NCBI RefSeq assembly: GCF_014201095.1
Contig: NZ_JACHDN010000001.1
Coordinates: 1,736,001 to 1,800,000 of the forward strand
Length of the DNA stretch: 64,000 bases
Origin: Cellulomonas hominis
GTDB lineage: Bacteria > Actinomycetota > Actinomycetes > Actinomycetales > Cellulomonadaceae
Reading direction: 5' to 3'
Positions within the stretch are counted from its first letter, which is position 1. The number at the start of each line of letters is the position of its first letter. Positions 39,508 through 50,394 of the stretch are shown in pieces. Both the position numbers and the translations under genes were made by a program. Under the pieces are notes generated by a model that worked only from the letters and a program-made list of their open reading frames with translations, was not told the origin of the DNA and ran no database searches.

Positions 39508-40493
39508 CGACCGAACCGAGCCGATGGGGTACGGACGAGCTCGAGGAGCGGCGCCGCGCCGCCCTGGTGGAGAGCCTGCCGCCTGCCGACGAGGACACGC
39601 CCCTCATGGCCGAGCTCCGTCAGGACGCGCGGCGGCGCATCGAGCTGCGGGGGAGGGTCTTCCCGCGACCGGACCGCACCCGGGTGATCACCGTCGCGAA
39701 CCAGAAGGGCGGGGTCGGCAAGACGACGACCACGGTCAACCTGGCGGCGGCCCTCGCGCAGTCGGGCCTGCACGTCCTCGTGATCGACAACGACCCGCAG
39801 GGCAACGCCTCGACGGCGCTCGGGATCGACCACCACGCCGGCGTGACCTCGGTCTACGACGTGCTCGTCAACGGGGCCCCGATGAGCACGGCGGTGCACG
39901 CGAGCCCCGACATCCCGAACCTGTGGTGCGTGCCGGCGACCATCGACCTCTCGGGTGCCGAGATCGAGCTCGTCTCGATGGTCGCCCGCGAGACCCGGCT
40001 GCGGAACGCCCTGGCCGCGTACCTGGAGCAGCGGGGGCAGCAGGGTCTGCCGCGCATCGACTACGTGCTGGTCGACTGCCCGCCGTCCCTCGGCCTGCTC
40101 ACCGTGAACGCGTTCGTCGTCGCGGACGAGGTGCTGATCCCCATCCAGTGCGAGTACTACGCGCTGGAGGGTCTGAGCCAGCTGCTCAAGTCGATCGAGC
40201 TGATCCAGGCGCACCTCAACCCCGGGCTGCACGTGTCGACCATCCTGCTGACGATGTACGACGGCCGGACGAACCTCGCGCAGCAGGTCGCGCAGGAGGT
40301 CCGCCAGCACTTCCCGCAGCAGACGCTCCGGACGACGGTCCCGCGGTCGGTGCGGGTCTCCGAGGCGCCGTCCTACGGGCAGACGGTCCTGACGTACGAT
40401 CCGGGCTCGAGCGGGGCCCTGGCCTACCTGGAGGCCGCCCGCGAGCTCGCCGAGCGGGGCACCACCGCGGCGACGCAGAAGGAGGACGTGTGA
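39504..40493 (+). CDS. parA: ParA chromosome-segregation ATPase
   Basis: A 329-residue Walker-type ATPase that drives ParB-parS complexes. The deviant Walker A motif is KGGVGKTT (68-75). The Asp of DNDPQGN and the [14 protein letters not shown] block are present. An N-terminal extension of about 55 residues (Glu/Arg-rich) precedes the ATPase fold. GTG start overlapping rsmG, and the stop overlaps parB by four bases. It forms with parB and the five parS sites the complete segregation system. Confidence 0.95.
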   Translation: MTTEPSRWGTDELEERRRAALVESLPPADEDTPLMAELRQDARRRIELRGRVFPRPDRTRVITVANQKGGVGKTTTTVNLAAALAQSGLHVLVIDNDPQGNASTALGIDHHAGVTSVYDVLVNGAPMSTAVHASPDIPNLWCVPATIDLSGAEIELVSMVARETRLRNALAAYLEQRGQQGLPRIDYVLVDCPPSLGLLTVNAFVVADEVLIPIQCEYYALEGLSQLLKSIELIQAHLNPGLHVSTILLTMYDGRTNLAQQVAQEVRQHFPQQTLRTTVPRSVRVSEAPSYGQTVLTYDPGSSGALAYLEAARELAERGTTAATQKEDV

Positions 40494-41650
40494 GCGAGAA
40501 GCGGCGAGGTCTCGGGCGTGGCCTGGGAGCCCTCATCCCGACGGGTCTGGAGACCCGCAACGCCGAGGGCAGCCGCCCCGTCGACGTGTTCTTCCCTGAC
40601 CGCTCGGGCGAGCGCTCGGCAGCGGAGGATGCGCCTGCGTCGAACGGCCACGTCGGCTCGAACGGCACCACATCCGCCTCGGACGAGGCGCTGACCAGCG
40701 GAAACGCCGGATCGGGTGCCGACGGGGGCGCTCCGACCCCCGAGGCCGACGGCGCACCCGCCTCGCACGACCACGCGGCAGCCCCGGCACGCGCACGCGC
40801 CGACGCACCGGACGACGGCGGGCTCCTGCCGGTCCCGGGCGCGGCCTTCGCCGAGCTGCCCGTGACCGCCATCCGGCCGAACCCGCGCCAGCCGCGATCG
40901 GTGTTCGACGAGGACGCCCTCGACGAGCTCGTCGGCTCGATCCGCGAGATCGGCGTCCTGCAGCCGGTGGTCGTCCGCCCGGTCGACGACGGCTACGAGC
41001 TCATCATGGGGGAGCGGCGATGGCGCGCGACCCAGGCCGCGGGTCTGGACACGATCCCGGCGATCGTCCGGCAGACCGAGGACGCCGACCTGCTCCGGGA
41101 CGCGCTCCTCGAGAACCTGCACCGCTCGCAGCTCAACCCCCTGGAGGAGGCCGCGGCGTACCAGCAGCTGCTGGACGACTTCGGCTGCACGCACGACGAG
41201 CTCGCGACCCGGATCCACCGCTCGCGGCCGCAGATCTCGAACACCCTCCGCCTGCTCCGCCTGCCCCCGCTGGTGCAGCGCCGCGTGGCGGCGGGCGTCC
41301 TCTCGGCAGGGCACGCACGCGCGCTGCTCGGCCTGAGCGACGGCGCGGCGATCGAGCGGCTCGCGCAGCGCATCGTGGCCGAGGGGCTGTCCGTCCGCGC
41401 GGTCGAGGAGATCGTGGCGCTCGGCGGCGAGGGCGGCGGCCGCCGTCAGCAGCGCCGGCCGCGGGCGGGCGTCCGGAACGAGGCGCTGGACGAGCTCGCG
41501 ACCCGGCTGTCCGACCGGTTCGAGACCCGCGTCAAGGTGGACCTCGGGAAGCAGCGGGGCAAGCTGACGGTCGAGTTCGCGTCGGTGCAGGACCTCAACC
41601 GCATCCTCGCGAGCCTCGCGCCGGACGACCCGGGCCTCCTCCGCGGCTGA
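40490..41650 (+). CDS. parB: ParB, parS-binding CTPase
   Basis: 386 residues. The N-terminal ParA-interacting box reads [14 protein letters not shown] (4-17). A disordered Ala/Gly/Asp stretch (25-110) follows. The ParB/Srx CTP-binding fold has NPRQPR (131-136) and GERRWRA (174-180), then [14 protein letters not shown], the helix-turn-helix (about 234-256, [17 protein letters not shown]) and the C-terminal dimerisation domain. GTG start overlapping the parA stop. A terminator follows after 11 bp. Confidence 0.96.
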   Translation: MSEKRRGLGRGLGALIPTGLETRNAEGSRPVDVFFPDRSGERSAAEDAPASNGHVGSNGTTSASDEALTSGNAGSGADGGAPTPEADGAPASHDHAAAPARARADAPDDGGLLPVPGAAFAELPVTAIRPNPRQPRSVFDEDALDELVGSIREIGVLQPVVVRPVDDGYELIMGERRWRATQAAGLDTIPAIVRQTEDADLLRDALLENLHRSQLNPLEEAAAYQQLLDDFGCTHDELATRIHRSRPQISNTLRLLRLPPLVQRRVAAGVLSAGHARALLGLSDGAAIERLAQRIVAEGLSVRAVEEIVALGGEGGGRRQQRRPRAGVRNEALDELATRLSDRFETRVKVDLGKQRGKLTVEFASVQDLNRILASLAPDDPGLLRG

Positions 41651-41661
41651 CGCGCGCGATC

Positions 41662-41687
41662 CCCCCGGGAGCCCACGGCCCCGGGGG
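41662..41687. terminator. Bidirectional terminator between parB and ddl
   Basis: An 8-bp stem CCCCCGGG (41662-41669) with CCCGGGGG (41680-41687) and a 10-nt loop, in the 46-bp gap between convergent parB and ddl. Confidence 0.6.
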
Positions 41688-41696
41688 ACCGGCGTG

Positions 41697-42653
41697 TCAG
41701 GGCGCCCGCAGACCCGTCTCCACGAGCCGGCGGTACAGCGTCGGCAGGTGGTGCCCGCCGGCCTCCGCGGCCTGCGGGAACAGCGACGTCTCCGTCATCC
41801 CCGGGGCGACGTTCACCTCGAGGAACCACGGCTGCCCGTCGCCGTCGATGATGAGGTCGGTCCGCGACAGGTGCTTCAGGCCGAGCACCTGGTGCGCGGC
41901 GACGGCGACCTCGGCGGCCCGCCGGGCGTGCTCCTCGGACAGCCGCGCGGGCGCGAAGTACTCGGTCCGCCCGGGGTTGTACCGCGCGTCGTAGTCGTAG
42001 GGGCCGTCGGTGACCACCTCGACCGCGGGCAGGGCGACGGGCTCGCCGTCGAGCTCGACCACGCCGACGGCCACCTCGGTGCCCTCGACGGCCCGCTCGA
42101 TCAGCGCCGTGTCGCCGTACGCGAAGCAGTTGACCATCGCGCGCGGCAGGTCCTCGACGGTGCGGACCAGCGTCACGCCGAGCGCGGACCCGCCCCGGGA
42201 GGGCTTCACGACGAGGGGCAGACCGAGCTTGGTCACGACCGCGTCCATCACCCGGCCGGCCCCGAGCTCCCGGAACAGGCTCTGCGGCAGCGTCACGAAC
42301 TGCGGGGTGGCCAGCCCGGCGCGCGTGACCGTGGTCTTCGCGATCGGCTTGCTCCAGGCCACCCGGCTCGCGCGCGGGCCGGTGCCGAGGCACCGCACGT
42401 CCAGCAGCTCGAGCACGTCCCGCACGGACCCGTCCTCGCCGCCCGCCCCGTGCAGCAGCGGCCACACCAGGTCCGGGCGGGACTCCGTGAGGGCCGGGAC
42501 CAGGTCGGCGTCCACGTCGTGCACCCAGACCTCGACGCCGGCGGAGCGCAGGGCCTCGGCGACCCGGCGGCCGGAGCGGAGCGACACGTCGCGCTCGTGG
42601 GACAGGCCGCCGGCGAGGACGACGACGCGCGGGGTGGCGGGGGCGGAGAGCAC
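41697..42653 (-). CDS. ddl: D-alanine--D-alanine ligase
   Basis: A 318-residue ATP-grasp enzyme that makes the D-Ala-D-Ala dipeptide of peptidoglycan precursors. Family blocks: GGLSHERDVSLRSG near the N-terminus, VVKPSRGGSALGVT (ATP-binding), and the C-terminal LEVNVAPGMTETSLFPQA with the metal ligands. It lies alone in its orientation, facing parB. The 109-bp upstream gap to the aminotransferase contains no gene. A Ddl gene in this place is not usual for the origin region, though its envelope role matches the neighbours. Confidence 0.9.
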   Translation of the reverse strand: MLSAPATPRVVVLAGGLSHERDVSLRSGRRVAEALRSAGVEVWVHDVDADLVPALTESRPDLVWPLLHGAGGEDGSVRDVLELLDVRCLGTGPRASRVAWSKPIAKTTVTRAGLATPQFVTLPQSLFRELGAGRVMDAVVTKLGLPLVVKPSRGGSALGVTLVRTVEDLPRAMVNCFAYGDTALIERAVEGTEVAVGVVELDGEPVALPAVEVVTDGPYDYDARYNPGRTEYFAPARLSEEHARRAAEVAVAAHQVLGLKHLSRTDLIIDGDGQPWFLEVNVAPGMTETSLFPQAAEAGGHHLPTLYRRLVETGLRAP

Positions 42654-42762
42654 GGGCGGGTCCTCCTGGACGACGCGGACGGACGGGGATGGGCCGGGGC
42701 ACCGCGGCCCCGGCCCCGACGCTACCGGGCCGTCGTCACCGGGGACGACGCCCGCGGACGGG

Positions 42763-44103
42763 TCAGGCCAGGTCGGGCCCGGGCGACTGCACGTCGTCCC
42801 CCGGCCGCGGCCCGCCGGTGCCGAACAGCGACACGAGCTCGCTCTCGCCCGCGACGACGCCGGCCAGACGCCGGACGCCCTCGCGGATGCGCTCCGGGGT
42901 CGGGAAGCAGAACGACAGCCTCATGTGGTCGGCGCCCTGCCCGTCGGCGTAGAAGGCGGTCCCGGGGACGTAGGCGACACGGGCGGTGACGGCGCGCGGC
43001 AGCATGGCCTTCGCGTCGAGCCCGTCGGGCAGCCGCACCCAGCTGTAGAAGCCGCCGTCGGGGACGGTCCAGGTCGCGTCGGGCAGGTGCTCGGCGAGCG
43101 CGCCGACCATGGCGTCCCGGCGCTCGCGGTAGAGCTCGCGGAAGGCCTTGACCTGACCCTTCCAGTCGCACGTCGCGAGGTAGCCGCTGATCGCCAGCTG
43201 CGAGGCGTTGGACGGGCAGAGGATCGCCGACTCCGAGGCCAGCACGAGCTTCTCGCGGACCGCGTGCGGGGCGACCGCCCAGCCCACCCGGTACCCCGGG
43301 GCGAACGTCTTGGAGAACGAGCCCAGGTAGATGACGCCGTCGTCGTGCGTGGAGCGCATGGCGGGCAGCGGCTCGCCCTCGAACCCGAGCAGGCCGTACG
43401 GGTTGTCCTCGATGACGAGGACGCCGTACCGGTCCGCGATCTCGAGGATCCGCGGGCGGCGCTCCAGGGACAGGGTCACGCCGGCGGGGTTGTGGAAGTT
43501 CGGGATCGTGTAGAGGAACTTCACGCGCCGGCCCTGCCGGGCGAGGTCGGCGAGCGTCTGCTCCAGCGCCTCGGGGATGAGCCCGTCGGCGTCGAGCGGC
43601 ACGTGCACGACGTCCGCCTCGTAGGCGCGGAACACGCCCAGGGCGCCGACGTAGGACGGGGCCTCGGCGACGACCACGTCGCCCGGGTCGATGAACAGCC
43701 GCGTGACGAGGTCGAGCGCCTGCTGCGAGCCGGTCGTCACGACGACGTCGTCCGGGTGCGCGTCGATCCCCTCGAGCCGCATGACCTCGAGGATCTGCTC
43801 GCGGAGGCCCTCGTCGCCCTGGCCGGAGCCGTACTGCAGCGCCGTGGTGCCGCGGGTGGCGACGACGCGCTGCGCCAGCTCGCCGATGACGTCGAGGGGC
43901 AGCACGTCGAGGCACGGCATCCCGCCGGCGAGCGAGACGACCTCGGGGCGGTTGGCCACGGCGAACAGCGCGCGGATCTCGGAGGCGCGCATGCCGTGGG
44001 TGCGCTCGGCGTAGGAGCCGAGCCAGCGGTCGAGCCGCGTGCCGGCGGCCGGAGTCGGGAGGGGGCCCGACAGCGGTTCGCCGGGACGCGGTTCGGTGGT
44101 CAT
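42763..44103 (-). CDS. PLP-dependent aminotransferase (class I/II, 2-aminoadipate/valine-type)
   Basis: A 446-residue fold-type I aminotransferase of the MocR-like/KAT-II group, without a GntR domain. The pyridoxal Lys lies in LGSFSKTFAPGYRVGW, and the N-terminus carries the substrate loop SLAGGMPCLDVLP and YGSGQGDEGLREQ. The substrate is not clear (2-oxo/amino acids such as aminoadipate or branched-chain acids). The ATG at 44103 is preceded directly by GGAGG, which is too close for a normal site. A GTG at 44124 is an alternative start. It is the only member of its kind in the window and is transcribed with trxA upstream or from its own leader. Confidence 0.86.
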   Translation of the reverse strand: MTTEPRPGEPLSGPLPTPAAGTRLDRWLGSYAERTHGMRASEIRALFAVANRPEVVSLAGGMPCLDVLPLDVIGELAQRVVATRGTTALQYGSGQGDEGLREQILEVMRLEGIDAHPDDVVVTTGSQQALDLVTRLFIDPGDVVVAEAPSYVGALGVFRAYEADVVHVPLDADGLIPEALEQTLADLARQGRRVKFLYTIPNFHNPAGVTLSLERRPRILEIADRYGVLVIEDNPYGLLGFEGEPLPAMRSTHDDGVIYLGSFSKTFAPGYRVGWAVAPHAVREKLVLASESAILCPSNASQLAISGYLATCDWKGQVKAFRELYRERRDAMVGALAEHLPDATWTVPDGGFYSWVRLPDGLDAKAMLPRAVTARVAYVPGTAFYADGQGADHMRLSFCFPTPERIREGVRRLAGVVAGESELVSLFGTGGPRPGDDVQSPGPDLA

Positions 44104-44199
44104 CCTCCGAGTGTCGCACGCCACCCCGGCCGAACCCCCGCGCGTCCACGGCAGGCGCGCCGCACGTCCACCGGACGTCCCCGTGGGTTCGGGCCCGCG

Positions 44200-44541
44200 T
44201 CAGGCGGCGGCGATCTCCGTCAGGGTGGCGTCCAGCTCCGCGGTGTACGCCAGCTTCTCCCGCGCCCCGACCAGCGTCCGGACGAGCTCGCCGCCGTGGA
44301 AGACGTACAGCGTCGGGATCGACAGGATGCCGTACCGCCGGCTCAGCTCCGGGTTCGCGTCGGTGTCCACCGCCACGAACCGGAGCCGGCCGTCGTACGC
44401 GTCCGCGAGCTCCTCGAGCACCGGCGCGATCATCCGGCAGGGGACGCACCACTCCGCCCAGAAGTCCACCACGACGGGCAGCTCGGACCGCAGCACCTCC
44501 TGCTCGAAGGTCTCCGCGGTCACCGCGAGCGGGGCCGCCAC
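44200..44541 (-). CDS. trxA: Thioredoxin with a CVPC active site
   Basis: A 113-residue thioredoxin fold: FWAEWCVPCRMIAPV, cis-Pro in ILSIPTLYVF, and the FHGGELVRTLVGA segment. Cys32 and Cys35 are the redox pair, but the usual CGPC reads CVPC, which should shift the redox potential. GTG at 44541 is taken as start, 5 bp after the trxB stop. The GTG ACC codon near 44523 is another candidate. It is reduced by the adjacent TrxB using NADPH. Confidence 0.9.
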   Translation of the reverse strand: MAAPLAVTAETFEQEVLRSELPVVVDFWAEWCVPCRMIAPVLEELADAYDGRLRFVAVDTDANPELSRRYGILSIPTLYVFHGGELVRTLVGAREKLAYTAELDATLTEIAAA

Positions 44542-44546
44542 CGGGA

Positions 44547-45608
44547 TCAGTGCCCGGCAGCAGCAGCGGCGGCGGCCGTGTCCGAGCCCTGCGCGGCGAC
44601 CGCCCCCGCGGCGTCGACGTCGGCGCGCTCGACGGCGTCGGGGATGAGGTCCGGGGAGGCCGGGTCGACGTCCGCGAGAGCCGCCAGGTAGTGCTGGGCG
44701 TCCAGGGCCGCGGAGCAGCCGGAGCCGGCCGCCGTGATCGCCTGCCGGTAGGTGTGGTCCACGGCGTCGCCGCACGCGAACACGCCGGGCAGGTTCGTCC
44801 GGGTGGACCGGCCCTCGACGACGATGTAGCCGTTGTCGTCCAGGTCGACCTGACCGGCCACGAGGTCGGTGCGCGGGACGTGGCCGATCGCCACGAAGAC
44901 GCCGGTCGCGCCGTGCTCGCGGGTCTCGCCGGTCACGGTGTCGCGTAGCGTCACGCCGGTGACCTTGTCCTCGCCGTGGATCGCCACGACCTCGGAGTTC
45001 CAGGCGAACGAGATCTTCGGGTCGGCCTTCGCGCGGTCGGCCATGATCTTCGAGGCCCGCAGCTCGTCGCGGCGGTGCACGATCGTCACGGACTTGCCGA
45101 ACCGCGTGAGGAAGGTGGCCTCCTCGACCGCGGAGTCGCCGCCGCCGACCACGATGATGTCCTGGTCGCGGAAGAAGAACCCGTCGCAGGTCGCGCACCA
45201 GGACACACCCCGGCCGGAGAGCCGCTTCTCGTCCGCCAGGCCGAGCTCGCGGTACGCCGACCCGGTCGCGAGGATGACCGCGCGTGCCCGGATCGTCTCG
45301 CCGCCGCCCGTGACGACCGTCTTGACCGGGCCGGAGAGCTCCACCTCGGTGACGTCGTCCCACAGCACCTCGGCGCCGAAGCGCTCGGCCTGCTTCTGCA
45401 GGTTGTCCATGAGGTCCGGGCCGAGGATCCCGTCGGGGAAGCCCGGGAAGTTCTCGACGTCGGTGGTGTTCATGAGCGCGCCGCCGGCGGTCACGGAGCC
45501 GGCGACCACGTAGGGGGCCAGGCCCGCGCGCGCCGCGTAGATCGCGGCGGTGTACCCCGCGGGGCCGGAGCCGACGATGACGATGTCGCGGACGGGGGTC
45601 TCGGTCAC
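44547..45608 (-). CDS. trxB: Thioredoxin reductase
   Basis: A 353-residue flavoprotein: FAD motif [18 protein letters not shown], active-site disulfide CATC (138-141), NADPH motif [12 protein letters not shown] and C-terminal FAD block [22 protein letters not shown]. The last 30 residues are Ala-rich tail. GTG start. It reduces the thioredoxin encoded directly downstream, with a 5-bp gap. In M. tuberculosis trxB2-trxC likewise lie near the origin beside murJ. Confidence 0.96.
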   Translation of the reverse strand: MTETPVRDIVIVGSGPAGYTAAIYAARAGLAPYVVAGSVTAGGALMNTTDVENFPGFPDGILGPDLMDNLQKQAERFGAEVLWDDVTEVELSGPVKTVVTGGGETIRARAVILATGSAYRELGLADEKRLSGRGVSWCATCDGFFFRDQDIIVVGGGDSAVEEATFLTRFGKSVTIVHRRDELRASKIMADRAKADPKISFAWNSEVVAIHGEDKVTGVTLRDTVTGETREHGATGVFVAIGHVPRTDLVAGQVDLDDNGYIVVEGRSTRTNLPGVFACGDAVDHTYRQAITAAGSGCSAALDAQHYLAALADVDPASPDLIPDAVERADVDAAGAVAAQGSDTAAAAAAAGH

Positions 45609-45645
45609 GGTGCTTCCTCGGGTCGGGTGCGTGGTGCTGCGGGAA

Positions 45646-45671
45646 GAACAGATCCTAGGGTCCGTCTGTTC
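45646..45671 (-). terminator. Hairpin between pseudokinase and trxB
   Basis: A 7-bp stem (GAACAGA at 45646-45652 with TCTGTTC at 45665-45671) and a 12-nt loop, between the pseudokinase stop and the trxB start. It may terminate the murJ-pseudokinase transcript or be an operator for trxB. Confidence 0.35.
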
Positions 45672-45699
45672 CGGGTCGCCGCCGCCGGCCGGCGCGCGG

Positions 45700-48570
45700 T
45701 CAGGAGACCGCGAGGCTGGAGATCTCGATCTTGTTCGCGCCGTCGGGCGTCTGCGCGAGCGCGGTGAACCACAGCACGATGCTCTGCGTCTCGGTGGGCT
45801 GGGACAGCGTGAGCACGGTCTGCGCGGACAGCGGACCCGAGGCGAGGACGTCCCCGGCGGTGGGGTTCGCCGCGTCCGTCGACCGCACCTCGACGTTCCC
45901 GCCGGAGCCGTTGACGTCGAGCGTGACCGACGTGACCGTGGCCGGTGCCTGGAGCGTGATGACCAGGCCGACCGCGTCCTTGAAGCCCGCGAAGTCCGGG
46001 CGGTTGTACGTTTGGGTGTACCAGGACGTCGCCGGGTCGCCGTCGGTCAGCCGGCCGACCAGCTCCTCGTGCTCGCCGTCGCCGTCGGACGGGTCGATGG
46101 AGCTCACCGCGGCGATCACGGGCGGTGCCGTCTGCGGCGCGGGCTCCTGCTCGCCCTCGGCGGCGGCCGGCGCGGACTGGTCGGGCGCCGGCGCCGAGGC
46201 GGAGGGCGCCGGGGTGGTGCCGGCGGAGTCGTCGCCGCCCGAGCCGAACGGGGCGAGGACGTTGCCGATCGCGATGACGAGCCCGACGACCACCGCCACG
46301 GCGACCAGGCCGATGACCCAGCGCGTGGGGTCGAACCGGCGCTGGCCGAACGACGGCGCGGGCTCCTCCGCGGGGAACGGTAGGTCCCACGCGGGACGTC
46401 CGGGGTCGGAGCTCCCGCCGGAGGTGGCCGGGGCCTCCGGCGTCCCGAACAGCGCGGCGGTGGGGGCGGCGTCGTCGGCCCGGGCCGCGGGTGCGGGCCT
46501 GGACCCGGGTGCCGGCGTCGGCCAGGCCGGTGCCGGTGCCGGGGCGGACTCGGCACCGGCGGGGCGCGGGGCCCCGGAGCTGAACGCGGACGCCGAGCGC
46601 CGGACCGGCGAGGCCGGTGCCGCGGGCGCCGCGCCGGCGGTTCCGTCGGCCGGGGCTCCCGTGGCAGCCGCCCCGGCGGAGGCGGCGCCGACCGAGGTGA
46701 TCCCGGCGACGGCCTGGTCGGCGGCCTTGGCGGGCTGCCGGCCCTCGGCGTCGGCGTCGGCGGAGGAGGACCCGGCGGCCGGAGCCACGTCCGCGGGCGC
46801 GTCCGGTGCCTTCGCGTCCCGCGTCTTCGGGTCCTGGGCCTCGGGGTCCTGCGCCTCCGCGTCCTGCGCGGCCGGGGTCGGCGTCGTCGGCGCGCTCTCG
46901 GCGCGGCCGGCCGGCGGGATGGCCGGCGGCATGCCGGGCGCGGTGGCGGTGGCGGGCTCGGCCGCCGACCCCGAGCGCGCGGGCGGGATGGCCGGCGGCG
47001 CCTCGGTCGTGCCGGTCGCGGGCGTGGACGCGCCGGCGGCGGCCTCCGCGCTCGTCGCAGCCTCGTCGGCCGCTGCGTCGGGCGTCGGCGTCGCGGCAGC
47101 GGCCGGGGGAGCGACCGGCGTCGGGCGGGTGGTGCTCCGCACCGGCGCGGTCGGCGCAGCGGGCGGGAAGGCTCCCGGTCCGGCGGCGGCCGGGGGCGGC
47201 GTACCCGGCCGGCGGCTCCCCGCGCCGCGGACGGCACCGAGCGCGGACCGGACGGACTGACGCGCGACCGACCCGGCCGCGGCACCCGCGGCACCCGCGG
47301 CGGCACCCTGCGCCGCCGCGGACGTCCCGGCGGCGGTCGCGCCGGCCGCCGCGCCGGAACCTGCCGCTCCGGAACCCGCCGCGCCCGCGGCCGCTCCGGC
47401 GCCCGCGGCCGCTCCGGCGGGCGCGGCCCCGGCCCCGGGCTTCGGGGTGCCCTCGTCGGTCGGCGTGCTGCCGTGCTGGTCGTCGCTCATCGGGCTGCTT
47501 CCCGTCGGAGGTGCTGGGGTGGTGCTGCCGCCCGGGTCGCGGGACCCGGCCTGGTCGGGGAGCGCGGGCCACCGGCCCGCGTCCGCGGCGCGGAAGATCT
47601 CGTCGGACCGGACGGCGCGCCACGGCTCGAGCTCGCGCACGAGCTCCCCGGGGCTGTGCGGCCCGTCGTCGTGCGGGCCGAGGGTGACGACGCAGAGCGT
47701 GTCGAGGTCGGCCGGGACCCCGGGAACCAGGTCCGCGGGGGGCAGTGGCACCTCGTCGTGCGTCGGTGCCGCGGGCAGTCCCGGGTCCACGTCGGCGGCG
47801 TCACCGGCCGGAGCCAGAGCCGGGCCGGCGGACCACTCGTCGAAGGTCGGCACGGCCGGTGCCGGCGCGCTCGACGCCGCGGGCCACCGCCCGGTCAGCG
47901 CGGCGTAGAGGACCCGCACCAGCCCGACGGTGTCCGCGCGGCTCTTGGCGTGCGCGCCGCCCCCTCCCGCGCCGAGCAGCTCGCCGTCGACCGCGAGGCC
48001 CTCGACGACCACGCGGCTCGCGGACGTGAGCACGACGGACTCGGGGCGGAGCGCGAGGTGGTGCACCCCGCGGCGTCGAGCAGCCTCGAGCGCGGCGGCG
48101 GCCTCGCCGACGACGGCGCGGGCCTGGTCGGGCCCGAGCGGCGCGCGCGCGGCCAGGGCGGCGAGGCTGCGGCCCTCGACCGCCTCGGTGACGACGTAGC
48201 CGGTGCCGTCCGCGGACCCGACGTCGAGGATGCGGGCGAGCCGCGGGTCCACGACCAGGGCGGCTCGCCGGGCGGCGTCGAGGACGGCGGCGGTGCGCGG
48301 GCCCTGCACCAGGGTCACGGTGACGCGGCGGGCGAGGATCTGGTCGGTGGCGGACCACCGCTCGGAGCCGGGCAGCGTGGTCGCCAGCGGCGCGTCGAGC
48401 CGGTACCGGCCGGCGACGGTGCTGCCGGGACGGCCCGCGGGGGCGCCGGGGCGTCCGGGGTCGCCGGGTCGGGCCTGCGGCACGTGGTCCTCCGTCCGGT
48501 CGTCGGTGGCGGGTCGTGGCCCGCCGGTCGTGCGTCGGTCCGGGGCGCCCGGCCCCGGGCTCCCCGTCAT
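45700..48570 (-). CDS. Membrane pseudokinase with extracellular discoidin-like domain (MviN C-terminal region equivalent)
   Basis: A 956-residue protein. A kinase-like domain (about 50-300) lacks every catalytic residue: the ATP Lys is absent ([10 protein letters not shown]), HRD is replaced by HHLALRPES, and DFG by VEGLAVDG. A very long Ala/Pro/Ser/Thr-rich linker (about 380-745) follows. One membrane span is near 750-775. The outer domain (about 810-956, [35 protein letters not shown]) resembles discoidin/galactose-binding folds. In M. tuberculosis MviN these domains are fused to the flippase. Here they are a separate gene directly after murJ. It should bind FhaA once phosphorylated by PknB. 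Confidence 0.85.
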   Translation of the reverse strand: MTGSPGPGAPDRRTTGGPRPATDDRTEDHVPQARPGDPGRPGAPAGRPGSTVAGRYRLDAPLATTLPGSERWSATDQILARRVTVTLVQGPRTAAVLDAARRAALVVDPRLARILDVGSADGTGYVVTEAVEGRSLAALAARAPLGPDQARAVVGEAAAALEAARRRGVHHLALRPESVVLTSASRVVVEGLAVDGELLGAGGGGAHAKSRADTVGLVRVLYAALTGRWPAASSAPAPAVPTFDEWSAGPALAPAGDAADVDPGLPAAPTHDEVPLPPADLVPGVPADLDTLCVVTLGPHDDGPHSPGELVRELEPWRAVRSDEIFRAADAGRWPALPDQAGSRDPGGSTTPAPPTGSSPMSDDQHGSTPTDEGTPKPGAGAAPAGAAAGAGAAAGAAGSGAAGSGAAAGATAAGTSAAAQGAAAGAAGAAAGSVARQSVRSALGAVRGAGSRRPGTPPPAAAGPGAFPPAAPTAPVRSTTRPTPVAPPAAAATPTPDAAADEAATSAEAAAGASTPATGTTEAPPAIPPARSGSAAEPATATAPGMPPAIPPAGRAESAPTTPTPAAQDAEAQDPEAQDPKTRDAKAPDAPADVAPAAGSSSADADAEGRQPAKAADQAVAGITSVGAASAGAAATGAPADGTAGAAPAAPASPVRRSASAFSSGAPRPAGAESAPAPAPAWPTPAPGSRPAPAARADDAAPTAALFGTPEAPATSGGSSDPGRPAWDLPFPAEEPAPSFGQRRFDPTRWVIGLVAVAVVVGLVIAIGNVLAPFGSGGDDSAGTTPAPSASAPAPDQSAPAAAEGEQEPAPQTAPPVIAAVSSIDPSDGDGEHEELVGRLTDGDPATSWYTQTYNRPDFAGFKDAVGLVITLQAPATVTSVTLDVNGSGGNVEVRSTDAANPTAGDVLASGPLSAQTVLTLSQPTETQSIVLWFTALAQTPDGANKIEISSLAVS

Positions 48571-48681
48571 GCTAGACGCGCAGCGGCTCCCGTCGCCGGT
48601 CCGCCGGGCCGCCTGGGGACCACGCGGGGGACCACGAGGGGACCACGCGGGGGACGGTCACGCGGGCGGCGACGGCCCGGC

Positions 48682-50394
48682 TCACCGGCCGCGCCCGACC
48701 AGCCGCAGCACCGGCCGCACCAGCAGGCGCAGCTCGCCGACCCGGAGCAGCGCGAGCACCCCGGCGTACACCGCGGACATCACCACGGCGCCGAGCACGC
48801 AGGCCACGACCGCCTCGCGGAACGTCTGCACCGGGCCGAGCACGGCCAGCAGGCCCAGACCCGCGGCCCCGGCGACCAGGCCGCCCACCACCGCCTTGGC
48901 GTGCAGCACGAGGACCCGCCGGCCGTCGACCCCGCCGAGCCGGCGGCGCACCGCGACCAGGGCCACGCCGGCGCCGACCAGGTACGACACCGCCATCGAG
49001 GCACAGGCCGCGGCGACCCAGTACCGGTCGTCCAGCAGCCAGCGGCCGGCCTCCGTGCCGCCGACGACCACCACGGCCATGACGACCTGGACGGGGACCA
49101 TCGACCGCGCGTCCTCGTACGCGTAGTACACGCGCTGGCACAGCGACCACACCCCGAACGGCACGAGACCGAAGACCAGCGGCACGACCACCAGCGCCAG
49201 CGCCTCGACGGCGGAGTCGGGTTCGGTGGGGAACATCGCCCGCGCCAGGGGCGTGGAGAGCACCGCGATCCCCACGGTCGCCAGCACCGTGAACACCCCG
49301 ACGGTGCGCAGCCCGAGCGACAGGTCGGCCCGCACGCCGTGCCGGTCCCCGGCGGCGGCCCGGCCCGCGAGCCGCGTGAACAGCGCGGTCGCCAGCGACA
49401 CGGTCACCAGGGAGTGCGGCAGCATGAAGATGAGGAAGGCCCGGTCGTAGACCGCGTTCCCGGCGTTGCTCGCGTCGCCGACCGACGACGCCACGACGCT
49501 GATCCGCCAGACCCCGACCTGCCCGATCAGCAGCCCGAGGAACGTCCAGGTGGCGACGCGCCCGGCGGAACCGAGGCCCGAGCCGCGCAGCCCCCAGCGC
49601 GGCCGGTACCGGAACCCGCTGCGGTAGAGCGGGACCAGCAGGACGAGCGCCTGCGCGACGATCCCGAGGGTCGCCGCGGCGCCGAGCACGGCGGTCTGCC
49701 CGGCGCTCCACTCCGTGACGCGGGTCGCCTCGTCGACGGTGCCGTAGACCTGCACGAGGACCAGCAGGCCCGCGATGAAGACGACGTTGTTGATGACCGG
49801 CGCCCACATGTACGGACCGAAGGACCCGCGCGCGTTGAGCACCTGCCCGAGCAGCGAGTACAGGCCGTAGAAGAACACCTGCGGGATGCACCAGAACGCC
49901 AGCGCGGTCGCCACGGCCGTGACCCGGGGGTCCGCGAACTGCGAGTAGAACCGGACCCACAGCGGCGCGGCCGCGGTCAGCACGACGGCCAGGCCCCCGA
50001 GCAGGACGATGCCCACGGTGAGCAGCCGGTCGACGTAGTGCTGCCCGTCGGGGCGCCGGTACGCGCGCACCACCTGCGGCACGAGCACCGCGTTGAGCAC
50101 GCCGCCGGCGATCAGCAGGTACAGCGTGTTCGGCAGCTTGTTCGCGACGGAGAACGCGTTCGCGACGCTGCCGGTCAGGCCGATCGCCCAGCCGAGCAGC
50201 GCGGAGTTGACCACGCCGAGCACCCGGGACGCGAACGTGCCGGAGGCCATGATCATCGAGGAGCGGCCGAGGCCGGTGCGGGCGGGCAGCGCGCCAGGGT
50301 CGGAGGCGGCGGGGTCGGTGCCCGCGCCGGCGGTGGCGCCCGCCGCGGTGCCGTCCGGGTCGGCGTCGCCGGCGCCGGTGGCCGGGGAGGTCAT
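48682..50394 (-). CDS. murJ: MurJ/MviN, lipid II flippase
   Basis: A 570-residue protein with about 14 membrane segments that moves lipid II outward. It opens with a short disordered head, then SMIMASGTFASRVLGVVNSALLG, which with NAFSVANKLPNTLYLLIAGGVLN identifies the MviN family. It ends after the last spans, without the kinase-like C-terminus found in mycobacterial MviN. ATG overlaps the DUF6049 stop (ATGA). The next gene downstream, 111 bp away, is the separated pseudokinase. Confidence 0.95.
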   Translation of the reverse strand: MTSPATGAGDADPDGTAAGATAGAGTDPAASDPGALPARTGLGRSSMIMASGTFASRVLGVVNSALLGWAIGLTGSVANAFSVANKLPNTLYLLIAGGVLNAVLVPQVVRAYRRPDGQHYVDRLLTVGIVLLGGLAVVLTAAAPLWVRFYSQFADPRVTAVATALAFWCIPQVFFYGLYSLLGQVLNARGSFGPYMWAPVINNVVFIAGLLVLVQVYGTVDEATRVTEWSAGQTAVLGAAATLGIVAQALVLLVPLYRSGFRYRPRWGLRGSGLGSAGRVATWTFLGLLIGQVGVWRISVVASSVGDASNAGNAVYDRAFLIFMLPHSLVTVSLATALFTRLAGRAAAGDRHGVRADLSLGLRTVGVFTVLATVGIAVLSTPLARAMFPTEPDSAVEALALVVVPLVFGLVPFGVWSLCQRVYYAYEDARSMVPVQVVMAVVVVGGTEAGRWLLDDRYWVAAACASMAVSYLVGAGVALVAVRRRLGGVDGRRVLVLHAKAVVGGLVAGAAGLGLLAVLGPVQTFREAVVACVLGAVVMSAVYAGVLALLRVGELRLLVRPVLRLVGRGR

